This document shows positions 31,301-36,239 of a stretch of DNA of 64,000 nt, piece after piece. The translations under genes and the position numbers were made by a program. The notes under the pieces were generated by a model. It saw nothing but the letters and a program-made list of their open reading frames with translations. It was not told where the DNA came from and did not search any database. How positions within the stretch are numbered: the stretch's first letter is position 1; each line of letters opens with the position of its first letter. Origin of the DNA: Hippopus hippopus (lineage: Eukaryota; Mollusca; Bivalvia; Cardiida; Cardiidae); contig OX328099.1 of the NCBI GenBank assembly GCA_946811185.2, positions 71,056,714 through 71,120,713 on the forward strand, written 5' to 3'.

Positions 31301-32879
31301 TTTTTTCCTGTGATCTAGATCTAATATTATTCATCTAGATCTATTTTTGTTTCGATCCATTATGACTCTGCTTCTCCCCGATCAGATGTTGTTTTGAAGT
31401 TATGCAAGCTTGGCATATTCCCCGCTCGTCCGCTCCGTTGTCTATGTAAACGTCTGGGCGACTCATTTTTGGTTGTCGTCAAAATGAAACTACGGTATTC
31501 CAAGAAAAAGAGCTAGACATAGGAAATTCTTGCTTAAAAATTAAATACTCTGACAGAATTATAACAATCACGTTAAAAATTATGACATATCCTTGACGAC
31601 AAAATAGCCCGTGGACTCCAGTCGGTCTACTAAATCTATTTTCGGTTCGATTTGGTTTTTCCAGTGAAAATATTGATTACCGCGCATGCACGATCGGCTT
31701 CCTGTAGAAATGGTCAATAAATTGTCGCTCGTTGAACAAAATCACAAGTTATGTAAGCGATCTTTATCTACGAACGGCACGTTAGGTCGATTTTCGTCAC
31801 TTATGCCAAGCTTTAAAACTGGTACTTAATTAATTGTCTCAATTTTTGCACTAGACCATTCGGGCTAGCTGGACGCAGTCTCTACTAGCCCGAACCGATT
31901 TTTTGCTAGACAATGTCATTCGGACGTGCCTTAATGTCGAACCCTGAATATATGAGGAAGGTAATGTTTTTACTATTTTACAGGCAAGCCCTTAATGGCT
32001 TGATACAGCATACATGAAAATGAATGAAGGCCTTTGAGATACTGCTTCCATGAGGGAACAAGAAAATATATTTCTACACAGATGGTGAAGCCACACATGA
32101 AAATATTGAAAATTGGTGTAATGCAAAATTTCAGTTGATCAAACAAACAAAACCTATCTCTTGCAATTTTAACACCATTTCTGCAACAAAAATTTTATAC
32201 CAAATTGGATAGCGTAATTTACAGACCAGATTGCATGTGCGGCAGATTCTGATCTTGATTTAAACTGGACACAAAAACAATGAAAGTTACACTCTATGCC
32301 TTACTGGTTAACAACACTGAGGAAGAAGCCTTTTGAAAACATTGTGGGAAAAGGAGAAAATGCTGGTAGCCAGCATTTTCTCCTTTTCCCACAATGTTTT
32401 CTACCCTTTCAGAAACAAATTCTATCACTTGAGCCACATTTTCTCCTTTTCCCACAATGTTTTCTACCCTTTCAGAAATAAATTCTATCACTTGAGCCAC
32501 ATTAATTGTGAGCCTGTTGTCTGTAAATGCTTTCTACCTGAAATTTGTCCTTTGATAAAGAGTTAAATCTTTACCTCACAATCCCAAGTTTCAGTGATCC
32601 TGGGTATGAGGACTTTTGAAAATATTCATTTGTATAAATTTTCAGTTTGTTGTCTGCAGATGCTTTGAATTTGGACCAGTTCAAGATTTTGTGGTGTGGT
32701 GAAGAGTTAATACAAGATGAGATCAGACAGAAAGATTTGACAGCAAAAATGCGGATACCTGTACATAGTTGTTCAATCTTTGTATAATTTGTTTTTAAAC
32801 TGTCATTTATCCAAGCCAGCATGTCATGCCGACTCAAATTTTCTTGTGTGCAATTTGTGCTGAATACATTGACAGCCAT
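7247..32879 (-). CDS. MAPRE1: EB1 microtubule plus-end tracking protein, complete gene with alternative exon 3
   Basis: Spliced coding sequence on the minus strand: 32879-32759, 30475-30437, exon 3a 23242-23136 or exon 3b 19478-19372, 14032-13855, 13218-13079, 11401-11255, 7309-7247. The sum is 795 nt, giving 264 aa (human EB1 is 268), and all introns are GT-AG. Residues 1 to about 130 form the calponin-homology domain that binds microtubules, about 131-190 a basic Ser/Thr/Gln-rich linker, and about 190-250 the EB-homology coiled coil with the [13 protein letters not shown] signature that binds SxIP partners. The acidic tail ends DDEY, the EEY/F-type end that recruits CAP-Gly proteins. From family knowledge, EB1 dimers track growing microtubule ends and recruit other +TIPs. 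Exon 3 (residues 54-89) is present twice. Which vertebrate paralog it matches best cannot be judged by eye; a single-copy invertebrate EB1 is most likely. Confidence 0.93.
7392..9969 (-). mobile_element. Family B MITE, B5, split by a hAT element
   Basis: The left half (CAGCCATGCTCTGGTAAAAG to CACAGTTTTGAC, 7392-7558) and right half (GTTTTGACCCAGGTCACCTT to CAGAGCATGCC, 9873-9969) form one element once the insert and one target copy are removed. It lies in the last EB1 intron. Confidence 0.8.
7559..9872. mobile_element. Non-autonomous hAT-like transposon
   Basis: 2314-bp insert flanked by a perfect 8-bp duplication GTTTTGAC (7551-7558 and 9873-9880). Termini are TAGGGGTG and CAACCCTA. The left subterminal region is rich in ATCGATA-type motifs and the right in ATAGTATTGCAATAGT repeats. 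An 8-bp duplication, TAGGGGTGTAACGATAC-type end and repeated subterminal motifs are typical of hAT elements. No transposase frame is recognisable. Confidence 0.8.
10010..10115. mobile_element. Family H fold-back fragment
   Basis: AGTGTACAGCAAGATCAGAC and its inverted copy GCAGGCTGATCTTGCTTCAC around GCACATATGTGC. Confidence 0.5.
10171..10401 (+). mobile_element. Family A MITE, A9
   Basis: TTAACCCTATACCACACAAT to GGTAAAGAGTTAA, both ends intact. Its right end runs directly into a fragment of family F (GAGGGCCATGATGGCCCTG at 10408). Confidence 0.8.
10497..10799 (-). mobile_element. Family C tRNA-derived SINE
   Basis: The right end, read on the minus strand, begins CCCTGTAGCTCAGTTAGTAG (A-box-like) and carries GCGTCGCTGGTTTAATCC (B-box-like). 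The body contains GGCCAGTGCAC, CTTTCCTGGAGTTTCTTT and TTCTTTCCAAGCCACTGGC. It lies in the last EB1 intron. Confidence 0.75.
10845..10991 (+). mobile_element. Family A fragment, A10
   Basis: Second half of a copy only: one hairpin arm (CCAGTATTTTCTCCTTTTAC) and the subterminal CATTTGCAGATGCTGTTAC block. Confidence 0.5.
10988..11216 (-). mobile_element. Family A MITE, A11
   Basis: GTAACCCTTTACCATACAGC to GTGGCAAAGATTTAA. The hairpin is intact with AACAGTGC in place of ACAATG. It ends about 40 nt from the EB1 exon 6 donor. Confidence 0.75.
11255..11401 (-). CDS. MAPRE1: EB1 exon 6, EB-homology domain (residues 196-244)
   Basis: 147 nt, phase 0 on both sides, acceptor CCCTCGTAG, donor GTAAAC. 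It encodes [16 protein letters not shown], the coiled coil and hydrophobic groove that bind SxIP motifs, then the acidic loop and ILEILYATE. Confidence 0.95.
11485..11970 (-). repeat. Family D SINE-like element split by family A
   Basis: AGTATTGGAGTTTAA is interrupted at 11507-11741 by A12 and resumes as TTGCCGTTTTTACAGCTTAG. The tRNA-like part at the right (GGTATTGAGCTCCCAACC, ACCACTGAGCTATTAGG) is complete. Confidence 0.7.
11507..11741 (-). mobile_element. Family A MITE, A12, nested in a family D SINE
   Basis: TTAACTCGTTAATGAATGAC to GTGGTAAAGAGTTA. Removing it restores the family D sequence GAGTTTAATGCCGTTTTTA, with TTAA as the duplicated target (right copy TTAT). Confidence 0.8.
12090..12250 (+). 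mobile_element. Family A fragment, A13
   Basis: One hairpin arm (CCAGTATTTTCTCCTTTTCC) plus a small internal duplication TTTACCCTTTC..AAACTTCTA.GCATCT. Confidence 0.5.
12262..12569 (-). mobile_element. Family C tRNA-derived SINE
   Basis: GATTGGTTTTATTGTGTTTA tail, body with GGCAGCCAGTGCACCTACTC, and a tRNA-like head read from the right (CCCTGCTTGCACAGTTGGTA, CGCTGGTTCAAATCC). Confidence 0.75.
12588..12762 (-). mobile_element. Family A fragment, A14
   Basis: Subterminal AAAGGCATTTGAAGGTGATA and TTTTTCCACAATGTTTTCAA survive, ending GGGAAAGGGTTAC; the hairpin centre is deleted. Confidence 0.5.
12789..13035 (+). mobile_element. Family B MITE, B6
   Basis: GAGGCATGCTCTGTGAAAAG to CCAGAGCATGAAATGAGCC. 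The internal hairpin has lost one arm (GCAGGTCAGCCTGACCTGGG). It ends 44 nt from the EB1 exon 5 donor. Confidence 0.75.
13079..13218 (-). CDS. MAPRE1: EB1 exon 5, linker (residues 149-195)
   Basis: Acceptor CATTTTCAG and donor GTATAT bracket 140 nt encoding a Thr/Ser/Gln/Pro-rich basic linker and the start of the coiled coil (ARIQQLTQQ). Family B element copy B6 ends about 45 nt beyond the donor, inside the intron. Confidence 0.9.
13855..14032 (-). CDS. MAPRE1: EB1 exon 4 (residues 90-148)
   Basis: It begins [10 protein letters not shown] after acceptor CTAACAG and continues through the near-invariant [20 protein letters not shown], the end of the CH domain, then into the linker. Donor GTAAGC after base 13855; 178 nt, phase 0 in, phase 1 out. 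Confidence 0.95.
14425..14647 (-). mobile_element. Family A MITE, A15
   Basis: TTAATCTTTACAAAATGACA to GTGTGGTAAAGGGTTAA, palindrome at 14531-14593. Confidence 0.8.
14971..14985 (+). repeat. Poly-G tract
   Basis: About 14 consecutive G followed by TGGG, on an otherwise AT-rich background in an EB1 intron. Confidence 0.9.
15508..15690 (-). mobile_element. Family C SINE, partial
   Basis: GCGGCCAAGGCACCTGTCCA and TTCTGGAGTTTCTTTCACTA identify the body; the tRNA-like head is missing. Confidence 0.6.
15700..17155. other. EB1 intron 4 without recognised genes
   Basis: A family A fragment without hairpin lies near 15830-15890, the family E array at 16105-16690, and AT-rich sequence elsewhere. No exon-like stretch with matching splice phase was seen. 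Confidence 0.4.
16105..16690 (+). repeat. Family E, two or three head-to-tail partial copies
   Basis: The 5' block (TGCCAATGCTCGGCTGCAG) occurs at 16120 and again at 16208. The AAAAAGGGGCATAACTATGT block is at 16258 and a related one at 16480. The end block with GGGCTATGGCAATAACT / GGGCTATGACAATACCT occurs twice. This is the longest family E array here; it lies in an EB1 intron. Confidence 0.6.
17160..17174 (+). repeat. Poly-C tract
   Basis: About 15 consecutive C, the strand-reverse counterpart of the poly-G tract 2.2 kb away. Confidence 0.9.
17256..17483 (-). mobile_element. Family A MITE, A16, well preserved
   Basis: TTAACTCTTTACCAAACGAC to GGTAAAGGGCTAA with a palindrome of about 66 bp (17361-17430) lacking mismatches in the stem. 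A good reference copy. Confidence 0.85.
17758..18868. mobile_element. Family F element with 144-bp tandem core
   Basis: Starts GAGGGCCATGATGGCCCTGA followed by GCTCACCTGAG, and ends CATGCTCAGGTGAGCTAAAA, so the ends carry GCTCACCTGAG in inverted orientation. Between them the block TGACCTAGTTTTTGACCC recurs at about 17929, 18067, 18211, 18356, 18501 and 18645, a period of about 144 bp. The last unit is followed by GACGGACGACACACGACCGACG. No coding capacity. Confidence 0.8.
18906..19133 (+). mobile_element. Family A MITE, A17
   Basis: TTAACCCTTTACTACACAAT to GTGGTAAGGGGATAA, hairpin slightly shortened. It lies 240 nt from alternative EB1 exon 3b. Confidence 0.8.
19372..19478 (-). CDS. MAPRE1: EB1 exon 3b, alternative version (residues 54-89)
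   Basis: Acceptor TTTCTTGCAG, donor GTAGGT, 107 nt, with the same phases as exon 3a 3.7 kb upstream. It encodes [13 protein letters not shown] and ends GIDK, closer to the vertebrate GVDK. It keeps the Lys at human position 66 (NTKLEHE) but has Asp where exon 3a has Arg after SAF. The frame is open and conserved throughout, with no sign of decay, which argues that it is used. Confidence 0.9.
19690..19730. repeat. Short perfect inverted repeat
   Basis: CTAGTGATGATA, an 8-nt spacer, TATCATCACTAG, followed by another TGATGATA; between EB1 exons 3a and 3b. Confidence 0.6.
19831..20006. mobile_element. Long hairpin, probable fold-back MITE
   Basis: Arms AACTGGTTGTGTGTGATATT / ACATCACACACAGCCAGTTG extend outwards to AATAAATAGGACAGTC / GATTATCCTCTATTTATT and inwards to AAAAAACTCGTCCTTCGGAC, with the loop within TCCGAAGGACGAG. 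It lies in the intron between the two EB1 exon 3 versions. Confidence 0.75.
20010..21590. other. EB1 intron between exons 3a and 3b
   Basis: AT-rich. A family H half element is at about 20280-20345 (TCAGACATTCTGTGCAGTCT), and TGTACAGCAAGTAATAAACATG-like direct repeats at 20826-20868. No additional copy of exon 3 was recognised. Confidence 0.4.
21593..21857. mobile_element. Family H fold-back MITE, complete copy
   Basis: TCAACCCTTAGGCTGCTAAT at the left and its diverged complement AGCAGGATAAGGGTTGA at the right. The inner hairpin is TGTAGATCAAGATCAGACTG against CAGTCTGAACTTGGATCTAC. An internal direct duplication of about 63 bp is present (ACTATTCCCCAAAACACGAC at 21709, again at 21758). Confidence 0.7.
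22572..22935 (+). repeat. Family E, copy in EB1 intron
   Basis: Begins AGAACAAGAGCACCACATTC and runs through GAAAAAGGGGCATAACTGTG, the CTTCAGTAACAAGAGAGATA block and CAGGGCTATGACAAGAACT. It lies just downstream (plus sense) of a repeat-poor intron stretch. Confidence 0.6.
23136..23242 (-). CDS. MAPRE1: EB1 exon 3a, alternative version (residues 54-89)
   Basis: Acceptor TAATTACAG, donor GTGAGT-like (GTGAGG), 107 nt, phase 1 in and phase 0 out. It encodes a version of the last CH-domain helices containing [13 protein letters not shown] and ending AVDK. At the position of human K66 it carries Gln (QTQLEHE), and near human K83 it carries the basic run RKK. It shares about 24 of 36 residues with exon 3b. 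Both versions join in frame to the same neighbours, so they are alternatives and not successive exons. Confidence 0.9.
23266..23460 (+). mobile_element. Family A MITE, A18, degenerate
   Basis: AATTATCCCTCTACCAAACA start; hairpin reduced to AAAAGGAAACTGCTGGTAAC. It lies 24 nt beyond the acceptor of EB1 exon 3a. Confidence 0.6.
23665..23873 (+). mobile_element. Family A MITE, A19
   Basis: TTAACCCTAGCCAAACAATA to TTGGTAAGAGTTAC; one hairpin arm is shortened (ACATTGTGGGAAAATGCTGG). Confidence 0.7.
24165..24262 (+). mobile_element. Family A fragment, A20
   Basis: CATTAACCCATTATCATACA followed by AAGCTTTTGAAACCATTGTG; no hairpin partner. Confidence 0.4.
24562..24872 (-). mobile_element. Family C tRNA-derived SINE
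   Basis: GATTGGTTGATTGTTTATAT tail, body GCAAGTGCACCAATCCATGC, and a tRNA-like head from the right (CCCGTATAGCAGTTGGTAGC). The B-box region (TTTTGGTTTAAATCCCC) has decayed. Confidence 0.7.
24893..26328. mobile_element. Family G element with 158-bp tandem core (pearl-like)
   Basis: Left end AAGATGTCTGTTTGTAAAAC then CATGCCCCCCTAC; right end TTCGTTGAAGGGGGGCATAA, giving a GGGGGGCAT inverted terminal motif. The core holds six units, each with CACTGTGACCTTGACCTTT, at about 25351, 25509, 25667, 25816, 25974 and 26132. The period is 158 bp, with one unit 9 bp shorter. The last unit runs into CCGACCGACCGACGGACCGA. Tandem core plus a GACC/GACG tetranucleotide is the described layout of bivalve 'pearl' elements; the assignment is from memory. 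Confidence 0.8.
26756..26834. mobile_element. Short fold-back sequence
   Basis: The arms CTAAAACCTGTGTTGTAGGT and GTACCAACAACATAGGTTTT continue inwards as ACTCATTAGA / TCTAATGAGT around a 20-nt loop. Confidence 0.65.
27154..27346 (-). mobile_element. Family A MITE, A21, hairpin deleted
   Basis: TTAACTCTTTACCAAACAAC to TTTGGTAAAGGTTAA; the central palindrome is gone (GTAAGAAAACATTTTCAGAAG). Confidence 0.7.
27488..27552. mobile_element. Family H fold-back fragment
   Basis: GGTGTAGATCAAGATTAGAC and GCAGCCTGATCTTGGATCAA arms only. Confidence 0.5.
27893..28118 (+). mobile_element. Family B MITE, B7
   Basis: GAGCCAAGCTCTGTGAAAAG to CCAGTGCCTGGCTC, palindrome around GTCAGCCTGTGCAGTCTGCG intact; a stretch of about 40 bp after TTTTTGCTAT is deleted. 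Confidence 0.8.
28316..28498 (-). mobile_element. Family A MITE, A22, one hairpin arm deleted
   Basis: TTAACTCTTTACCCCAACCA to GTGTAGTAAATGGTTAA; only GTAGGGAAAAGGAGAAAAAG remains of the centre. Confidence 0.7.
28583..28736 (+). mobile_element. Family A MITE, A23, right end lost
   Basis: TTAACAAAACAGTCAAGCTT start and a diverged hairpin; it is cut by A24 at 28735. Confidence 0.6.
28735..29026 (+). mobile_element. Family A MITE, A24, with duplicated right tail
   Basis: TTAACCCTTTACCAAACAAT to GGTAAAGAGTTAA at 28963, then a second copy of the last 63 bp ending GGCAAAGAGTTAA. Confidence 0.8.
29048..29535 (-). mobile_element. Family B MITE, B8, split by family A
   Basis: GAGCCATGCTCTGGTAAAAG is interrupted at 29075 and resumes after 29302 with TACAGATCCTTGATGCATTA, ending GAGCATGGCTC. 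The break is at the TTAA of the family B GGGCTTAATGCAT motif, the same site as in B2. Confidence 0.85.
29075..29302 (-). mobile_element. Family A MITE, A25, nested in B8 with TTAA duplication
   Basis: Starts TTAACGCTTTCTCAAACGAC and ends GGGACAGGGTTAA. TTAA is present at both junctions while the uninterrupted family B sequence has one. The hairpin loop reads GCTCGTTACGAGC, a compensated change on both arms. Confidence 0.88.
29597..29808. mobile_element. TTAA-flanked MITE with long inverted termini
   Basis: TTAAGGATAGGGCACCCTAA at the left and TTAGGGTGCCCTATCCTTAA at the right. The arms stay complementary for about 45 bp (to GCCTTTCATC / GATGAAAGGC). The single copy here has internal sequence unrelated to families A or B. 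Confidence 0.8.
29891..30110 (+). mobile_element. Family A MITE, A26
   Basis: AACCTTTTACCAAACAATCC start, diverged hairpin (GTTAGTAAACAAGCAGTTTC), right end merged with A27. Confidence 0.65.
30112..30340 (+). mobile_element. Family A MITE, A27
   Basis: TTAACTTTTTTACCACAGAA to TTTGATAAAGGGATAA; 97 nt from the EB1 microexon donor. Confidence 0.75.
30437..30475 (-). CDS. MAPRE1: EB1 39-nt microexon (residues 41-53)
   Basis: The acceptor TTTTTCAG and donor GTATGT bracket exactly 39 nt. They encode [13 protein letters not shown], matching GAAYCQFMDMLFP of other EB1 proteins. It enters and leaves in phase 1, so skipping it would keep frame but delete a core CH-domain helix. A SINE (family C) begins about 12 nt beyond its acceptor. 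Confidence 0.92.
30487..30788 (-). mobile_element. Family C tRNA-derived SINE beside the EB1 microexon
   Basis: TGATTGATTGATTGTATGAT tail; tRNA-like head from the right: CCCTGGTAGCACAGTTGGTA and CACTAGTTCAATCCCC. The tail starts 12 nt beyond the microexon acceptor, so the branch point region of that intron is within or next to the SINE tail. Confidence 0.8.
30812..31946. mobile_element. Possible hAT-like element with CAGGGTTC termini
   Basis: Ends CAGGGTTCAACATTAA and TTAATGTCGAACCCTG are inverted over 16 bp with one mismatch, 1135 bp apart. Subterminal blocks ACTAGACCAGT.GACCAGT and GACCATTCGGGCTAG / CTAGCCCGAACC recur. Flanks share AATAT only, so the target duplication is unclear. No transposase. 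It lies in EB1 intron 1. Confidence 0.6.
32300..32566 (+). mobile_element. Family A MITE, A28, with internal duplication
   Basis: The hairpin at 32335-32400 is followed by a 63-bp unit present twice (CATTTTCTCCTTTTCCCACA at 32374 and 32438 with ACCCTTTCAGAAA.AAATTC). It ends TTGATAAAGAGTTAA. Confidence 0.75.
32563..32710 (+). mobile_element. Family A MITE, A29, hairpin deleted
   Basis: TTAAATCTTTACCTCACAAT to GGTGAAGAGTTAA, sharing the TTAA with A28. It ends 49 nt from the donor of EB1 exon 1. Confidence 0.7.
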
Positions 32880-32892
32880 GGCTTCTGTATCT
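32759..32892 (-). CDS. MAPRE1: EB1 exon with start codon (residues 1-40)
   Basis: The ATG at 32879-32877 has a strong context (GCCATGG). It is followed by MAVNVFSTN and the conserved [11 protein letters not shown] and TKIEQLCTG stretches of the CH domain. The donor GTATCC follows base 32759, leaving phase 1 (40 codons plus one nt). A good acceptor (CTATTTTCAG) ends just upstream at 32893, which suggests 13 nt of 5' UTR in this exon and an untranslated first exon further right. The upstream exon and promoter were not found. Confidence 0.9.
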
Positions 32893-32919
32893 CTGAAAAT
32901 AGAAAAATTAATGAAACTG

Positions 32920-33105
32920 GGCCTGTATTCACCAACCATTCTTTCTTTCAATCTTGGTCTTATTCTAAATTTAGAAAGTAATACAACTTCTGATTGGCTA
33001 AACGAAATGGTTTAGCCAATCAGAAGTTGTGTTACTTTACAATTTTGAAAATTCTACAAAACAAGACTAAGAATGTTCTTAAGAATGGTTTGTGAATACA
33101 GAACT
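32920..33105. mobile_element. Family I fold-back MITE just upstream of EB1 exon 1
   Basis: CCTGTATTCACCAACCATTC / GAATGGTTTGTGAATACAG ends with centre TGATTGGCTAAACGAAATGG. It lies 28 nt beyond the predicted acceptor of the start-codon exon. Confidence 0.8.
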
Positions 33106-33354
33106 CATTAAAAGACGACAAAATAATTGACTTGTCTTTTTTGAAAACATTTTGTGGCTGATAAATTGAATGGAGCTAGGATTATAGGAGTTATACATGT
33201 ACTTGAAGAAGGTTGGAAAATGTTGCCCCATATATCTGATATAGTTCACTAAATATCTGTGAAGCTGAAATAATTAGACAAACGCAACTTTTATAACAAT
33301 AAAATGAACGACCCTCATACATGCCTATCATGGCCGTTTGTTTGTTTTTTATTT

Positions 33355-33392
33355 CATTTATTTATTTATTTATTTATCCATTTATTTATTTT
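33355..33392 (+). repeat. ATTT microsatellite
   Basis: About nine imperfect TTTA/ATTT units. Confidence 0.8.
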
Positions 33393-33950
33393 CTTAATTG
33401 ATTATTCTATTTTTCATTTTATTTGTGTGCTTTAACTGTTAAGAAAGGGCCGTTTTCTCAAGGGAAAGCGCCAAAATTTTGGCACAAATATCGTGAGCAA
33501 TTATTCAGATTTTTACAAAACTTCAAAAATGATTCCATCACTGAATTCAGAGAGACAACAGCTGGCCAACTATCGGTGAAAAACAGTACTTCTCCATGGT
33601 ATTTCCTTGATGGGCTACACAGCCTCTTACAGAAGTCTTAGATTTCGGGCTAGAGTTTCACAAAGGCTTGTGAAAATGTCCCATGATCAGTAACACCTGT
33701 CAATATTGTGGATTCATATTCAAACCAATATGATGATGTCATAATTATGTGATCTCATAAAAAACAGACAAAATTACAGATTGAATAACAACCATCCACT
33801 TATTTACATGCCCCATATTGCACCTTTTTATCAAATGTAACCATACAAATTCTTTATGGTTGCATAGAAAAATTTTTTCTGGTCATATTTATCTGTGTAA
33901 AACTTTTACAAAAAATTTAGATTTACGGCAAAATAACTAAGTAGGCTAGT

Positions 33951-34199
33951 TTTACCCTTTACCACATAATCCCAAGTTTTATCTACCTTGAGGAAGAAGA
34001 ATTTTGAAAACATTATGGGAAATGGAGAAAATGCTGTAGGCATTTTCTAAGGCATTTTCTCAGGCATTTTCTCCTTTTCCCATGAATAATATTTGCTGCT
34101 TTCAGAGACTATTTCTACCATTTCAGCCACATTTAATTTGTTGTCTGCAAACACTCAGAATTTAGTATGTCCAAAATTTTGCCATCTGGTGAAGGGTTA
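33951..34199 (+). mobile_element. Family A MITE, A30
   Basis: TTTACCCTTTACCACATAAT to GGTGAAGGGTTA; the second hairpin arm contains three short repeats of AGGCATTTTCT. Confidence 0.7.
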
Positions 34200-34204
34200 C
34201 AAGG

Positions 34205-36060
34205 CTCTGGGTCCATTTTCCATCACTGTTACAAAACAGTATGCATGCACTCTGCACTGATAGGGATACTACATCTACTCAGCTCATACTCAATCCATCC
34301 CAAATTTTTTTTTCTTCATGAATTGAATCTTTTCATTAGACAGAATTTATGAACATCTGAATGTTTCTCTCATAACACCTCCTCTTTCTATACTGTGATA
34401 AAAATAATCAGTGTAGTAATGGGTTCACACTTTCACACACCATGGGTTCATCCTTTCACAAACAATTGTTTTTCGTCAAAACAACAGGGAAAGCCTTTGG
34501 AAAGCATTATGGGTAAAGGAGAAATTCATTGCAACAAGCCATTTCTCCCTTACCGACGTATTCTACCCTCCATGTATCAAAGGGCTTCCAGTCCTTTGCA
34601 CCTGCAGTTATTAATTTGTAATTTCAGAGTTTGTCATTTCAAGATTTGTGAATTAAAAATTTAAAAATTAAAATTTACTTACATCGGATGACACGAATGA
34701 ACATTCAAATAGGAATGATACGGACATTTGTATGACCTTGTCTGCACTGAACTTTTAGCAACATTCCATAATTCCATGGCACGCTGCCTCAAATGCAACT
34801 GTTTCTTTTCTGCCGAAGTAGAATTCCACATCATAAACTATATTGTTTGCACTAAATATTTCACAGATTAGTAATACAGATGAAATGTACTACAGAGCAT
34901 GAATTCTCAGTCAATCTTTGGTGACATCTGGTGTAGAGTGACATACAATTATGTAGAAAGAACATGTTTCAAATAGCCAATAAATGATGGCTCGTTATTA
35001 TGCCTTTTACCACAGTTTTGCAACAGTCTTCTCATAAACTGATGTATCAGCTGATGCTTTAAGCCTGTATGCATTGAGGTATATATACATAGATAGAAAT
35101 ATCAGCTTTAAAGCCTGGCAACTCATGCCTATTTTATATCTTCTATTAGCCATTATCTTCTGCTAGATGGCATTTTTCAAATACACACCTATCTGATTTT
35201 GGCATTCTGGGTACAGAACCGGACTACTTTTCAAGATAGCAATCAATGCAGCGAATTTAAAATATACTTTTACTCAAATTAACGCTAACAAGTACGATTC
35301 ATCAAGCCATAGTTAGCTAGCATATAACCTATACACCCACCATTTATAAACACAGTCCCTATAGGCCTCAGAAATAGCCCTGGTACAAGCCCAGCATGGT
35401 GGGGACATTTTTTAGTTGTTTAAGTCTCTGAAAAACCCTGCACAAATCCTGCTTTCCTAAAATCTACAATAAGAAACTGTATACAAAGATTTGCACTGCA
35501 CTATGTGCTGTTTGAAATTGTGGAATCTTTAATACTTTACCAAATAATTTGGTGCAAAAAAACAGGCTTGATTTCTTGACAGAATGATATATATAGCCAA
35601 TTTCATAGATTTCAGGTAGTCTTAGAATACAAAATTGTACAGCCATACAAAAATTACGGTAGTCATAGTTATTTTTCACCTTGAAAGTATGGTATACAAC
35701 ATTTGCCCTAATTTTCAAGGGTAAACATACAAGTAGGTAATTTGCTTTGCCCAGTAGGATGCTTATCATGGATTTTATATTTAGAGAACATTATGGGCCA
35801 AGCTCAGCAGCTGCCATAGTTTTCAGCATATTCACCTCCTATCAAAAAACCCAACCTATGTCCATTACATTTGCAGGGAATTAAAATATAAAGTTTTAGA
35901 GAAAAAGGTTCTAAAGATGTTTTTTTTCCAAGTTTTGTTCCACAGGTAACTATAGTTTTATCCAAAACAGAATTCTTTAAAAAGTATTTTGAATAAGACT
36001 GTACCAGTAAAATTCTGTGAAGTTTTTTCTAAAATTTGGGTCAGTAGTTTCTATAGAGAT
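34205..36060. other. Intergenic stretch between EB1 and PSMB2
   Basis: A diverged family A core is near 34480-34570 (AGCATTATGGGTAAAGGAGA). Otherwise AT-rich sequence with no recognised gene or repeat; the EB1 promoter may lie in the 33-47 kb region. Confidence 0.4.
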
Positions 36061-36062
36061 GT

Positions 36063-36235
36063 TTAACCCTATACCACTCAATCCCAAGTTTTAATGAACC
36101 TAAGGAAAAGGCCTTAAGAAAGCAATGTGGAAAAAGAAAAAATGCTGGTAACCAGCATTTTCTCCTTGTCCCTCAATGTTTTATATCCTTTTTTATACAA
36201 ATCCCAAAACCTTGCCATATACTCTTTTATTCAAA
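36063..36235 (+). mobile_element. Family A MITE, A31, right end lost
   Basis: TTAACCCTATACCACTCAAT start and a diverged hairpin (GTGGAAAAAGAAAAAATGCT). Confidence 0.65.
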
Positions 36236-36239
36236 TACA

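Noticed and set aside
32294..32500. Open frames reading [21 protein letters not shown] on both strands at many places
   Set aside because: They are translations of the family A palindrome, recur at every copy in all frames, and show no start context or splice logic; not genes.
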